NCBI RefSeq assembly: GCF_030867095.1 | Contig: NC_081824.1 | Span: 251,721,956-251,785,955 of the forward strand | Source: Alligator mississippiensis | Lineage: Eukaryota; Chordata; Crocodylia; Alligatoridae | Direction of reading: 5' to 3' | Length of the DNA: 64,000 bases | Part shown: piece by piece, positions 47,867 through 61,300 of the stretch | How positions within the stretch are numbered: position 1 is the first letter of the stretch | Layout: every line of letters starts with the position of its first letter | Notes under the pieces: model-generated | Told to the model about the DNA's origin: nothing | The model's database searches: none | What the model saw: the letters and a program-made list of their open reading frames with translations, nothing else | Position numbers and translations under genes: made by a program

Positions 47867-47971
47867 CTCTCTCCATTCTCCTCATTGCCTCTGTCTCTGG
47901 TGTGGAAGATCATGGTGTACTTGGCTACATCAGGGGATGGCCGCATCACTTTCATCTTCTGTATCTCAACC
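47867..47971 (-). CDS. B4GALT4: B4GALT4 coding exon with metal-binding His
   Basis: 105 bp. It codes VEIQKMKVMRPSPDVAKYTM, then IFHTRDRGNEENGER. The metal-ligand Met and His (M-I-F-H) are intact. Acceptor 'gactgtttccag', donor GAG|GTGAGT. Confidence 0.95.
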
Positions 47972-50900
47972 CTGGAAACAGTCATACTGCAGTTAAAAGA
48001 AGCCAGTAGTCACAGCAAGGAGAAAGCTGGAGACTAATTCTTGTAGAGGGCACCTAGACACCATGGTGAGGGGACAGCACATGTGGTTTAGTAGCACAGA
48101 GACTGGCTGACACCAGCCTCAACACATGCATCCTCACCAACACTACACCATATGCACGCATGAAGCCCACAGCCTCTTGTGTTCCTACAGCAGTTGACTG
48201 GAGCTACAGCCACCCCCTCTTCTGAAGGCAGATGATCAGCTGTTGCCCTGGCATCTGTCATGGGTGTAACAGACATTATATAAGAACTTACAGCTTAAAC
48301 AGGCACTGCCAGACCTAGCTCTTGTGGATTGTATTCATTCAGGGAATCTCGAGCCGGGCCACATACATCCTGCAGCCAACCTATCTTAACTTCTGGGGCA
48401 AGGCCCCTGGATTCTCTGCCTCCAGTAGGGTATCCTAGAGACTTTGGTCTCATCAAGTAAGTTAAAAATTACAGCAACTTCTTTTCTGTCCTGGTTGTAT
48501 AACTGACTTAACTGCAGTAACTGAATGTATAATGCAGTTAAATTCTATTACTTTTAATTTGATATTTGATTCATAGTTTTATGAAGTCCTCACATGTTCA
48601 GTGGGCTGTGGAACTGTACATGAAATGCACAACAGCACTGGCAAAACTGGCAAAGGGAAGCTGAAAGCAACCAGAGTAGCATGGAAGAACTGTGAATTTT
48701 GGCAACAGCAGAGGCAGGAGAAATCCATTAGCAATTTGTTTCTGTTCAAAGGACCAAGGAACGTGGAAAAGGAATATCTGCAATATTTTGGCTGAAGTCC
48801 TGGCCCACAGAAGTCTATAGATTGCCAGTTAAATTAGCATCATGAGGCTTCAAGGAAAATATTTTTATTGAGATGAACTGAGCAGTTGACACCCCTCCAT
48901 CCTACTTCTCGAGGCAGTCTGCTGTATTTGGACACACCTCAGTTTGAACACTTTCTACACTTGGAGGATTTTCTTTGCCACAGCAAATGCTAGAACCATG
49001 CAAGGCTGGTGTATGGATTTAAGGGCATAATGATCAAGTTAAAACCTTAAAAAAAGCAATCTATGGAGCACAATTCATCTGCAAACTGCGAGATCCAGAA
49101 CAAATCTCAAAGACAGAAACTGGAGTGCACACAGGGCTGTATTTGCCACAAAAGCAGCATATAGTTATGCAGTAAGAAGCTATAGTGTCTAAGGCCTTTG
49201 ACTCAAGATAGCAGTAAATTGTCCTCATAAGCTTTATTTTAGAAAGAGGCCCACAGGTTAGGAACATATTAAATATAGAAGCAAAGATGTAACTGCTTCC
49301 ACAGCATACTTGAAGATGATGCTACAGGGGACGCTGCCATCTTCTGGAAACAAAAGAAAACAGCACTGAAGAGCAGTCTCAGATCTAATGGTTCTGCTCT
49401 TAGAGAAGCAGATTCTCTATCACTCCCTGAGCACAGCTGTGTAAGTGCCCCAGTGCCAGGGCAAATCAAGCTGAACACCACTTTGATTCCAGCAACTAGT
49501 GGCATGCTGAGGTCAGTAGCACAATAACTACTCCATGCTGCCAGATGGCCTTCCACAATAATACCCATGCCTGCCCTCTTACAGCACTTTTGATTTTGTA
49601 TGGAATTGGGGAAGAGGAGACTGGACAAGGTATTGCTTGCCATAAAGAAAAGCTTAGGTCTTGAGGCAACATCAGTGAGCCTGTAATAGAAAGATCCTGT
49701 AATAAAACAGAATAATGTTTATTCCACAGCAGAGCTGTTAAATTGCTTGAACCTCAGGACTGGGAGTGATAAACTGTCCAGATTATGTCTACCAAAGAAA
49801 CATCTTTGGAAATTCTTGCCTTTGCATTTCATAGCCTTCATTACATCAATCCTAGGGATTCACAGTTAATTTCCTGGAAACATTTATCTGTCTCTGGCTT
49901 TGCTTTAAGGAAACAAGGGAAAGTTCAAGAGCTCCTCAGTTTGCAAGCTTCCTAGTTGTGGCTGCAGCTTGTAAATGCCATTCTCCAAAGCTAATGGTTG
50001 GATGGAAGTACAGAGATGCTCTGAGCTCCTTCACTCTAAACTAGGCAGAACAAGTTCAGCACGCAAACTACACCCGCACCTTGCTCCAAAGCTGTTAAAC
50101 CTCAAGCTTGCAAGCCCTCCTGCTTGAGCAGCCGAGTTTCTAAAATTCATGAAGACAGACAGCTATACTGTTAATTCCTTGGACACACAAACACCTGCAA
50201 GAGAACAGAAACTATTTTGTCACCCCTGTTGCAGCCCCTATAATCACATGCTCAAGGAAAATATAGGGGCCTGAGGAAATGCACCAACTTTCCCTGTCTG
50301 CAGAGTGCTGGCACTCAGTCGGTTGGTCCTTCTTTCAGCAAAACCTACCACAGACTTTGCTCTTATTCATTTTTATACCTATCCCCAAGCAAGCATCCAC
50401 AGGCATGTTTCCATGGAGGGCCTGGTAAAAATGCTCCAGATGTGAGGACAAGGGGGTGCCAATAAGCTCTGCTCAGAGAGGCAATTATAAAATAATGTCA
50501 GCCTAACCAACCACTAACTGTCCTTCAAGGCAGACAAAAGATTGGAAAGAAATCACCAGATAGTGTCAGATCATTGCTCCAGTCACTCTCCTTGGACAGA
50601 GAGCAAGGGTAAGTAACCAAGAGTGCAGGAACCTAGTTAATCACAAGGTGGTACAAAGAATTCAGCACACAGTAGCAATTGACCCAGAACCTGCACAAGC
50701 CAGATAATCTAGCCTAGAAAGAAAATGTATCAGAAAGGTACTAGTCTGAGGTCATCAGAATAATTGGGGTAATAAGGGTAACCTCATCAACCTCTTCTTT
50801 TTATTCTGTCCTTTACAATTTGAGAGCAAGGAGACTGTAGCCACACAATACAGATAGGTAACAACCAGTTAAGGAAACAATAGTCAACACAATCTGTCCC

Positions 50901-51452
50901 AACCCAGGGGATCAAAGGAAATATGCTGCCTATATCTGGCCCTCCAAGGTATGAGTTACAATTAGGTTTCCATTGGGCACGAGAAGCCAAGACAGGCTGG
51001 ACACATTTCGTGATGTGTAATTCCAGTCCTAGCTCTGTGAGCTAAGAGGACAAGCAAACAACCCTGATGATGGCCCATCAGCAATGTTTCACACCTCCAT
51101 GTTTACACTCACTCACCAGCTGAACCAGGGGCTTTTAAGTTTATTCATCTTAATTGGTTAGAAAGGAATGCATACCCAGTGAAAAAAACATATACAAAAA
51201 ATGGATGTCAACTTGTCTCGATTGTGGTTTTTAAAAAAAATGTGGGCCTATTGTTCTGGTTTCACACAGAGAAAAGCTGTGTTCAGAGCTGCAACTTGCA
51301 TACTAGCTTATTCCAAATCTCTTGGGGCATTCAGCAAGGGAATCCCTTCCCCAGTCTAGCTGCACTGGAATCCACATAAGAAGTTACACATTAGCAGCCT
51401 CCGCAGAAATACAAATCACCCCTCCCATGCCATGCACACGTGCTTTCCTTAC
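47972..51452 (-). other. B4GALT4 intron, nothing recognised inside
   Basis: Between the two internal B4GALT4 exons. No further exon, RNA gene or nameable repeat was found on either strand. Confidence 0.5.
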
Positions 51453-51575
51453 CGGATTCGGAGGTCGTCGTCCTCACCACCCCAACCCCAGTAGTTGTTA
51501 GAGAATCCATTCACCTTGGAGAACTGGTCCCTGGTTAGAGCAGTCACTCCACCAAAATATCCTCGGTAACGTAAC
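51453..51575 (-). CDS. B4GALT4: B4GALT4 coding exon with GWGGEDDD loop
   Basis: 123 bp, the usual length. It codes [18 protein letters not shown], then [19 protein letters not shown]. The donor-specificity Tyr (GYFGG) and all loop residues are intact. Acceptor 'tgtgtctctag', donor CCG|GTAAGG. Confidence 0.95.
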
Positions 51576-51785
51576 CTAGAGACACACAAAAGGTGGTGAC
51601 ATGAGAGGTGAATAACGCTGAAAGTAGAAAAACTGCCCAGACAGTGTGGGTCTGAGCTGCAGGAGTCTGAATATCCCCATGCCCAAGCTGCTCACTCCCT
51701 GAAATGCAATTCACTTCAGGGTGCATGGCATGAAGGAAGGAAGGAGAGTTCTTTTCTGAACAGTTGGTTATTAGCTGTTTACCTG

Positions 51786-51846
51786 AATATAAGACAAGGC
51801 TTCCCCCCACCAATCAGCATGGGAAAAAAGCCCCTTGTCTTATATT
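51786..51846. repeat. Hairpin AATATAAGACAAGG / CCTTGTCTTATATT
   Basis: Perfect 14-bp arms with a 33-bp loop. The same kind of terminus is seen in reptilian DNA elements. A related CTTATATTTGAGTAAA lies at about 59818-59834 in the opposite sense. Confidence 0.45.
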
Positions 51847-52119
51847 TGCATACCAGCAACTCCACCCCTTCAATACCACTGGCTATCATTACACTGCTGC
51901 TAGAAGCAGGACATCCTGAGTCATGGAAACCAACTATGAAGTTGACTGAATGCAGCCAATACTGACCAAGTCCATAAAACACCTTTTTATGATGAAAGTG
52001 TCTTTACCATGCTCTTAAGCATACACACTTATACTCCCACACTTTAGTCTCTTTGGTTCACTTTAGTATTCCCTTAAGTTCATAACACTTTAACCTGGGT
52101 AGGTCAAGCCAGTATTCAG

Positions 52120-55100
52120 AAAAAAAAAAGTTTGTTTCTCCAGTGCCCCGTTACAGGAGCACCTCCAATTGCCGCCCCACTCAGCCTCCTTTATAACCCA
52201 TCTCCTTCAACACCACTACAAGAATCCAACTCCTTGTACGCATAAAAAACAATATTAAAAAGGCTTAATAGTCTTCTAAAACCTTTACGTGTTTTAAGAA
52301 CTCATATAACACTTATTTAACAATCGCATCAGTAAAAGCTCATTACATTCTTAAAAGCCCCTTATCAAAATTCTTTCACCAGTTAAAATATTCCATTCTT
52401 AGTGGTCTGTGACCACAAAAGAGACCAATCCATTCTCCTTCAGCTTCTAATTCCATCTTATTCTTGGTCCTCTTCATAGTCTTGGCTTGGGTAGAAACTC
52501 AGCTCATGTACCGCCAGTCTAATACAGTCTTTTTTTGGTAAAAGCCAGTCCCTTAAAAATAAGCAGGTTTCTCAGTTTCCAAATGCTCATATTAAAAACA
52601 CTAAAATTGCTCTGACAAATTTCATCTACAGCCCTTTCACAATGAGGCCAAATAAAACCATGTCCCGTGTCGCCCTCCATCCATCTGTCTTTACTTCTAT
52701 AAAATGTGGCACCCTCTCCACACACCTTGTACAAATCCACACTCCCAGAAGAAGTGATTGATCCACCGTTTCCTTTGCACTACACAGTTATCGTGGACAC
52801 CTCCCTGTCTTCCCCAGGCCCCACCTCTACTGGAGGGCCTGCACTGGTAAAATTCCCCTTGCCACTGCCCATAGGCATTCCGCATGCTCACCAATCAGGT
52901 ATCTGTTTGTCATCCCTTCCCATGCCCTCTATGTTCTGGGGCTTGGGGAATTCCTTACCGGTGTGATCACGTCCTTTTCCTGGACTCTCTTTATCAGCTT
53001 CTTATGATCTCTTGGGATTTCCAGTTTCTGTTTTTCAGTACTGTATTCTTTTAAAAACTCCCCTATCCTTTTTCGAAAAAGCTGGCAGCCACAATGCCCA
53101 TGGGTTTATTGCTGGGCCTTTGAGTACACCCCATCATCTTAAAAGAGACCCCAACAAAATAGTGGGTAAAACACCCTGCTACTGAATTCTCCTCCACCAT
53201 CTGGCATACCACCTTGATGTAATTAGCATACACAAAAAGCACCATGTCTGGGAGGGTCCACCCCCCAACTTTCCTTTCTTTATACAACTCTACTTGTGCC
53301 AGGCACTCCCTCTTCCTCTTCCAGAAAAAGGTACACAGTTTTCTCTGCATTTGTCTTGCTTGTACTTTTGACAGTGGAAACACCACCCCATATATAAAAT
53401 AATTGAGAGTAAAACTGCTTTTACTGTTCTCACTCTGTGAGTGACCTCAGACCACACTTGTTGTACTCCTGCCCTCACCTTTCCCCACACCACTTTCCCA
53501 GATACTTCTTTATCCATTAAAACTCCAAGGATTTTAATATTTGAGTCCTCCACCTTCACTCTGAGTATCCATCTCCCCCATCTTCCCAAACATCATAATT
53601 GTGCATTTTTCCTTATCAAGTTTTGCCTCAGCCACTTTCCCACACCTCCCTCTGTGCCATAATATTCTTTCCAACGAAAGCTTCTTTTTCACAGCCACAT
53701 TAATGTCATCTGTGTAGAGCAGGCAGTGCAGCTGTCACCCATCCCCTCCCAATACATGTATGCCACTGAGCACTGGATCTTTCCTTATGCGCTGCGCCAA
53801 CAGTTCTATTGTACACGTAAATAAGACGGTGGACAGCCCTAACATAGCCCTGATAAAAATCTTCAGTCTTGCTTAATATGCTCCTTGATAAAAATACTAC
53901 TTTCCACTCATTCATATAAACCGCTAATCCACCTGATTAGCTTTCCCCAAAACCCCATCATGCTTAAAACCTTAAATAAAAAAAAAAATATCACAATTCA
54001 CTCTATCGTATGCCTTTTCTAGATCCAAGTTTGAGCACCACGTCCAATCCCCTTTCTTTACAAAACTGTAAGCTATCTCATAAGACTTTAATATATCTGC
54101 AAGTTGGTGCTCTAGGACTGCTCATGCCTGATCTTCATATATCACATCAGGCAATACTCCCCATATTCTTAAAACCAATAACTTTGCTAATAACTTATAA
54201 TCAGTGTTTAAAAGTATAATCAGGCACTAATTCTTAAAAACGCCTTATCCCCCTTTTTATATAGCAAAATGATAACCCCTGACATAATATCCTTCTCCAT
54301 GAAACCCTTATTTAAAATTTCTCTAAAATGATCTTCCAGATATGATTCTATGATATGGTCCAATTAAATTCCAAAATTTCATATAAAATTCTGCCAGGAG
54401 CCCATCTTTCCTTGGGGCCTCCCCTTTCTTGAAGGTCTTTAGGCATTTCTCTTTCCATTTTACTCGCCTCCTCCTTTCCCACCTTTCTCTCTATATTCCC
54501 CAGAAATTCATTCCTTTCTCCTCTTCCCCACTCTTCTTTTGGTATAATTTATTTGGTATAATATAATATTTTTGGTACAATAAAGAACCACTGCACCACT
54601 TCTAATATCTCTCTCTGCTCCTCCTTTCATTCACCTCCCTCCTCTATAACTACTGTCATTTTCCTTCTCTCTGACTTCACTTGGGCAGAGAAGTATGGGG
54701 ACCAGCCCTCATGCTTCTCTGTCCACGGGACTTCTGCTAAAAATATTTTCTCCCATTCTTTATTTAAGAACCATTCTTCCATCTGTCTCTATATCCTCCC
54801 CTTCACCTCCTCTACTCCTTCCACTTCCATCAATATCTGCTGCATTTCCCATTGCAGCTTTTTATATCATAGGGTTGGAAGGGACCTCGAAAGATCATCA
54901 AGTCCAACCCCCGCCCCTGTTCTGGACAGGGATACTGCTGAGATCAAATGATCCCAGCAAGGTGTCTGTCCAGTCTCCTCTTGAGGACTTCCAAGGTTGG
55001 GGACCGCGCCACCTCCCTGGGAAGTCTATTCCAGATTCTGGTCACCCTTACCATAAAGAAGTTCTTTCTTGCATCCAACCTTAAACCATACTCTAACAAT

Positions 55101-58100
55101 TTATGCCCATTGCTCCTGGTCCTTCCCTGAGGCACCCTAGTGAACAGTTTCTCCCAGCTCCCAATATTCATTCCTTACATACTTATAAATGGCCACCCTC
55201 AGTCTTCTCTTCCCCAGGCTGAACAGTCTCAGGTCCCTTAGTCTTTCCTCATAAGGGTTGTCCTCCAGGTCCTTTCTCTGGACCCCTTCAAGATTCTCCT
55301 CATCTTTTTTGAAGCTGGACACAGTACTTCACCTAGGGTCTCACCAGTGCCGAATAGAGAGGAAGTATCACTTCCTTAGCCCTGCTCATGACACCTCAGT
55401 TAATGCATCCCAGTATGTTATTAGCTCTGTTGACTACAGCGTTGCATGGTCATCCTGTGATCAACCGTAACCCCAAGGTCCCTTTCATCCATCATGCTGG
55501 CCAGGACATCTCCTCCTAACCTATATTCACGTCATTGGTTACTTCTCGCCAGATGAAGCACTCTGCGTTTATCCCCACTGAACTGCATCTGGTTCTGCTC
55601 CACCCACCTTTCCAGCTTGTCCAGGTCCGCTTGGATCCGCATCCTATCCCCTAGCATGGCCGCTTTCCCAATAACTTAGTATCATCTGCAAACTTGGCCA
55701 GCATGCTTTCCATAGCCTCATCTAAATCGTTGATAAAGATGTTGAATAGCACGGGGCCAAGAACCAAACCCTGCAGGACACCACTGGCCACCTCCCACTA
55801 AGAAGCGAGTCCAAATCCTTCCCATCTCTTCCTTGCTTGCCTTTGCCCTTCTCTCAAATAAAACGCTTTATTCTTTTCGTTACTGTTGGCCATTCCTGTA
55901 CTAATTTAAAACAATTTTTCAGTGTCCTCCAACTTTCGCACCTCTCCTAAAACCTTTGGCAGCATTCCTCCTCTTGTAGTAAATGCACATTTAACTGCCA
56001 TACCCCTGCCTCCCTTGTCTGACAATTACCAATTTGTAAAATCATGTTAAGCATAAAATGATCTGTAAATACCACTAGTCAAATACTTCCACCCCCTTTG
56101 ACATATAAAAAGAAAACCAATTCTTGATTGGCTCCTCCCCAAGATCTATTCTCATAAAACCTTCTCCCCTCTCCACACTTCCATTAAAAGGTCTGCTTTT
56201 AAAATCTGGTTTTAAATGCTTCAATGTGCTTTCTATTCCAGCATTTTCCATGCTTCCCTTCCAGTCACCTTCCTCTAAGATATAATTAATATCACCTGTT
56301 ATGATCCGCAGCCTCCATCCCAACATGTTAACTGCTAATTTTTTAAAAAATTCACTGTGTGCCTCCCTCTCTGCTGGGACATAGACATTAAAAAACTCCA
56401 CCACTGTTTCTTTTACCTTTAATGTAAGGTACAGCAACCTCTCACATACTACCTCCTCCACTCCTGCCACCTGAATTTCCAGGTTTCTTATTAAAGTCAC
56501 CACACCTGCCACTATGTTCTCATTGGTCCCTGACCAAAATGACGGGCCCTACTTCCACCTGCTTTCAAATCTTAGGTACTCTTTGCCACCAGGAATTCCC
56601 CATTCCTGCAAACATAAAACGTCTGTATTTATCTGGTTTAAAAACGGTTCCACACGTGCCCACCTTCTTTTTAAAACATTTCTCACATTTAAAGATGCCA
56701 CCACCATCACCACCAATAAAATACTTATCAAAATTATCTTACATCTATATAACATCTTCACTACTTAAAATAGGGCAAAGTTGTCTCTTCTTCTGTCCTC
56801 ATCCCTGTTGCAAATAAAAACATCTGTATTTGTGCTGCATGTAAAAAACCTTCCACCACTTTACTCTCTTGGTATTTAAAAATCTCCTCTGCCCACTCTG
56901 GGCTAGACGCTGAGGTGACCACAAGCAAGAAACTTAGTTCCTTTTTCCTTCTTTCTAGGCTTGTCTTAAGTTTCTTTGCTTCTTTCTTTTTTCCTTTCCC
57001 CAATGCAACATGGCTCCCCCTTTCCACCACCATTTCTCCTCTCTGCTTTTCCTCACTCACCTCCTCCTCCTCTTCCTCATTTCTCTCATCTTCCTCCCAT
57101 CCCTTCTTCATACTCTGCACAGACTCAATCACACTTCCACTTTTTTGCCACCACCTTCTGCTTCCTTTCCTTCCTTCTCCACCATCTCCTCCTGTGGGGT
57201 CTCTGAGACTACACTCTGTTTTACCCTTCTCTCTCCTTCCTTTCCCTCCTGCTTTCCCCTCTCTCCTTGCTATGCCTCTCTTTCCTCTTTCGCCTCTCTG
57301 ATCTCACTCGTCTGGGTTCATACTCTGTGAATGACGTTGGACAAGTCATGAACACGTCACACAGTTTACTCTTCCAAGGGGCTTTGCCATCACCTGCAAT
57401 ATGACCCCACTTCCCACATTTAAAACATATTGTCTCTGCACAATTTACAGCTATATGCCCTTCCTACATTGGCTGCACCTCACTAGTTGTCTGAAATATA
57501 TTTACCCTTAAAATTACTCTTCCCCTCCAGGACCTTGTCTACACTCCATATTGATCCCAAATTTTGTCAACCCATTGCACTTTTTCCATTTTCCCTTACA
57601 AACACATTTTTTTTTTACATCTTCTGCCACTATCAGATCTGAAAACATACACAACACTACTGCTCTCTTCTAGACTGCCTCATCAGATTAAAACTTGTAA
57701 AATTTTAACACAGCACTTAGTGTATTCTTTATATGAATCCCAAAAACAATTGTAACTCTCAGTCATGTAAAACGTGCATTTCCCCCACACACTTATTTGT
57801 GAATCTGATTAAGCTGCTCAACTTGTCAGGCCTCACTTTTAAAACTCCCAACAAAATATCTTCCATATCAGCTTTTCTCTGACCTGTTACCCTCTGTTTT
57901 TTCCTCTGCCAAAACCACCTTAACCAACAACGATTGCTGTTCTGTTGCTTTTCTTGCCTTTTCCCTTTCTCACACATGTCCAGTTGTCTGCTCACTGCCA
58001 TCTGTCTACCCACTTCGTCATCTTGTTCTCCGCAACATCTCATCCTCCAGTTGCCCTTGTCCATGCTCTACCTGCCATGTTCCTCCTACCATCCGCTGTT

Positions 58101-58350
58101 GTTCATTCTTCCACCATCAGTTCTGCCTTTACAGTCTTCCATCGGCACCTATTAACCGTTTCCCAACCATCACCTGTTGCCAAATCATCCACCACTGATG
58201 TCCATCCTCTGTCACAATATTATCCAGTCCAAAGAAGTGATCCACTGGCACCCTCTGCTCCCACTGCTCTAGTGATCTCATTCCTCCAGTGTAGATCAAG
58301 CCTCTGTCTGGCCTTTGTGAAAAAGCCAAGAAGCAATGTACTGGGAACAT
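52120..58350 (-). mobile_element. Degraded APE-type LINE, L1/Tx1-like, nearly full span
   Basis: Read on the minus strand from the high end: an ORF1-like part with a CCHC zinc knuckle (CFKCGKWGHIAGD, about 57400-57450) and an acidic/lysine-rich segment. Then comes an AP-endonuclease (SLNVRNVLKRRWARVEPFL … TDVLCLQEWG, 56549-56761; ITGDINYILE near 56280). Then a reverse transcriptase C-terminal part (IKILGVLMDKEVSGKVVWGK, about 53480-53530; KVGGWTLPDM near 53250) and a terminal domain (RWINHFFWECGFVQGVWR, about 52710-52770). Stops and shifts are many, so it is inactive. The clade call rests on these motifs and is moderate. Both outer limits are approximate. It lies in the B4GALT4 upstream intron. 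Confidence 0.65.
54864..55799 (-). mobile_element. CR1 LINE fragment nested in the older LINE
   Basis: Read on the minus strand it gives the CR1 RT region (FADDT coding near 55690), the C-terminal block KNFFMVRVTRIWNRLPREVA and RRLDRHLAGI (54960-55070), and the 3' UTR 'gggttggacttgatgatctt', 'aggtcccttccaaccctatg'. It is 5' truncated. LINE sequence resumes on both sides, so CR1 inserted second. Confidence 0.85.
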
Positions 58351-58359
58351 TTTTTTTTG

Positions 58360-61300
58360 TGGCCCTTAAAAAAAAAAAAAAAAGCAGGTATGGAAGTACC
58401 CACAGGGAACTGGCACCAGGCCCAGAACCATCAAGCCAGCATCAGGAGAGCCAGAGCCAGCAGCAACATGCTCCCCTTTGCACCAAAAATGCCACATTTT
58501 TGATATGCTGATGGGAACCCAACACAAGGCTAAGTTAAGGCAACCCAACTAAATCATAGTGCTCAATGTGCTCAGCTCCCTTCAGTGTCAACTCTTTTTC
58601 AAGGCATGCTGAACCTCTACAAATATATTTTGATTTCCTCTTCGATCCCACAGCTGAGCAGTACCTTTCTTTCCCATTTTCAATGATTTCTGTTTCTGCA
58701 TCAGCCTTAAATGTCTTGCAATCATCACCAAACTTCTGTGTAGCTGAGAGGCTCTGTCACCCCAGTCTCAGCCTGTTGCATGTGATTAGTGTGGTACCTT
58801 CTCTATGGGGTGGAAACAGACCAGGTAGCCCTGGGCCTCATCAGCATATACAGGTTTGAAGCATCCCAGAACTCAGTGCAAGAACACCTGGTTCCACTCA
58901 TGAGCAGGGGCTAAATAGCATATGGATCCTTTTGGTGTGGCAGGGAAAGCAATACCTGGAGTACACACACATAGTGAGCAGAGCTGGGCTGTGGGGTCAC
59001 CATGGCTTGAAACACTGTTGACTCTGCTGGGGTGCAGTCCAATGACCTACATGATAAGTCATGAGGCTTTTTGCTCTAAATTAATATGCATGGCTTGTTC
59101 TTGCTCCTGCATATGGCGGAGGGCAAGCAAAACTTGGGGACATCCAAACCCCAAGTCTCCGGGCTTGGGTCTGCACATAGGATGCCTGCCAAATGATTTG
59201 GAAGCAGCTGAAGCCCCAGGCAGGGGTGGAGGATGTTTGCTGGTAGCAGGGCCACATATGGTTCTTGAATGACTCACAGATTTGGAACTGATTTGGCTTG
59301 GAACTCAAAAAATGTTCCTTAAAAAAAAAAAAAAAAAAAAGCATGGTTTGTACTATCTATGAGTAGGTGTAAAACAGCACTCAAAACTGTGTTTAGGGTG
59401 TACCTGTGCTGAAACCTGTAGTACTCGGTGTCGGGGCCAGAAGACCTACAGTAGTCTTCCGCTCTCACCTGCTTGCCCTCTGCAGTTTCTGTCCTTTTTC
59501 TGCCCCCACTCTCCATTACTGTCATGTGCAGCTCATTTCAACATTGTACTTAGGAGGGAGCAGAGCCTAAGCAGTGTCTGACAATAAAGAGGGGCAGGAA
59601 GGCTGCAGAAGGAAAAGTTGGGGGGGTGGGGGGGGAGGGCGCAGAGAGCAAGGGGGACACCGGACACCTGACCCCTCCCCCCCTGCCACTATTTTCCTTG
59701 CTGTAGCAGTGGGAGGGGGTTGAATTCAAGACAACTCTTTGATAATCAGACTAAACACTTGGAAAATTGTAACAAATTTATAGATTTTCCATATACAGAA
59801 TCTAATTATTAGAGTCATCTTATATTTGAGTAAACATGGTTTTAATATTACATTTTACAGGAAACTTTCAAAGCACAAAGTGCAAACTAGCATGGGGAGA
59901 TTAAAGTTTATCCTTACACAGATACAGATGCTGCAGAACAAATCCAGAGGGGACACATACAGTCATTGAACTTACGCACAGTAAATTAGTATAATTGAGC
60001 TGGACTCAAAAGGGAGATTCAATTACAACCTCCTCTAGTTCCTGCAACCTGGAAATGATGCCTATTTAAAGTAGGGGGTGACATACTTGGTCACTTTCTT
60101 ATGTTTTCTGTTTAGTTACCTATCCTGTTAGGCTGCTGTGGACCTCCATGGTGTGGGTTACAATAAGGCTTCCCTTGGCCTCTAAAAGCCAAATTCAAAA
60201 GAAAGGTGCTAGTGGCTGAAAGTTACATGTTGACCTGTAGATATGAACAAGACTTAAAAAGTGAAAGAGGCGGAAGCAGCTGTCCACTACATCAGTTCTT
60301 GTGACAGAGGCAAATCCAACTGACTCGAAGAGAGGCAGGAGCTATTTCATGTTTCTGAATTGTGGCTATCATTGAACAGCGCATCACCACTGACAAAGAT
60401 ATATGGGTTCACACCCATTCCCCAACATTTTCTTGCTCCTTTCTTGAGCTTGGATGATTTGGGCTGGTCCACTGGGAAGCCAGGAGGGGAAGGTATGTGG
60501 GGCTTCTGTTTAGGGCCAAGCACATTTGAAAATGTAAATCTCTCCATTCTAGCGTATGCACTGCAGAGGATCCCAAACAGGACAGTGGACTGTGCTTGCC
60601 CAGCTGTGAGCTTGATAAAACATGCCCTTCCAGGTCAGGTAGAGTCAAGCACGAGGTTCACTTCAGATTACTGGAGCTAGATCAGTGCCAAATAAGTAAA
60701 GAATATAATTAGGCCCTGAAGCTGGACACAATGCCTATCTCCCTATCAGGCTTTGCACTCTGTCTCCAGACTAAGTCTCTGGACTCCCTGACACAGTCTT
60801 GTCCATAATAATGATGCCCACTGCTCAGCATAATCCATGTTTGCTGGAACAGCACACAGGGGCTTGCAGCCCTTGCCTTTTAATGGGGAAAAATCTGTGT
60901 TGCTTGCTCCTTTGAAGCAAACAAGCTCCCTTGGCACAGTCCCAGGCTCCCTGCCTCAACCCAGGCCCCTAAGAACAGCAAATGTGTAATGTTAATTACT
61001 GTGCACAGCATAAAGGCTAATAGAGTTCCTCCTTACCTGCTCTTTGTCAGTGAATCTTTCTTGGATCACCTGACCAGTGACCCCAAGGGCTGTAAAGCTT
61101 CCAACAGCTTGTTAGAACCAGAAAAGCAGTAAGGCTCATTCTTTCTGTGAATGGCCCATTAACAAACAGTATGACGTGACATACTTCTCCTAATGACCAA
61201 GTTGCATGGTTTGAGCAACTTCTGATGGGGCTGGGGCTGGCAGTTCTCTCCCTGGAGAAGTAACAGTAGTCTCATTTGGATTTTTATCACTAGACTGGGA

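Larger units (their letters stand above)
47198..51575 (-). other. B4GALT4: B4GALT4 gene, 3' part (three coding exons seen)
   Basis: Exons at 51575-51453, 47971-47867 and 47339-47198 read continuously into the C-terminal 122 residues or so of B4GALT4, a Golgi enzyme that adds galactose to GlcNAc, with a known preference for 6-sulphated GlcNAc. The sequence matches the remembered human protein closely (GVTAL…[47 protein letters not shown]). The exons before 51575 were not found up to base 64000, so the preceding intron is longer than 12.4 kb or those exons escaped me. Confidence 0.92.

Noticed and set aside
56915-57330. Open frames on the plus strand rich in Ser, Leu and Phe
   Set aside because: These are antisense shadows of the acidic/lysine-rich ORF1 part of the minus-strand LINE.
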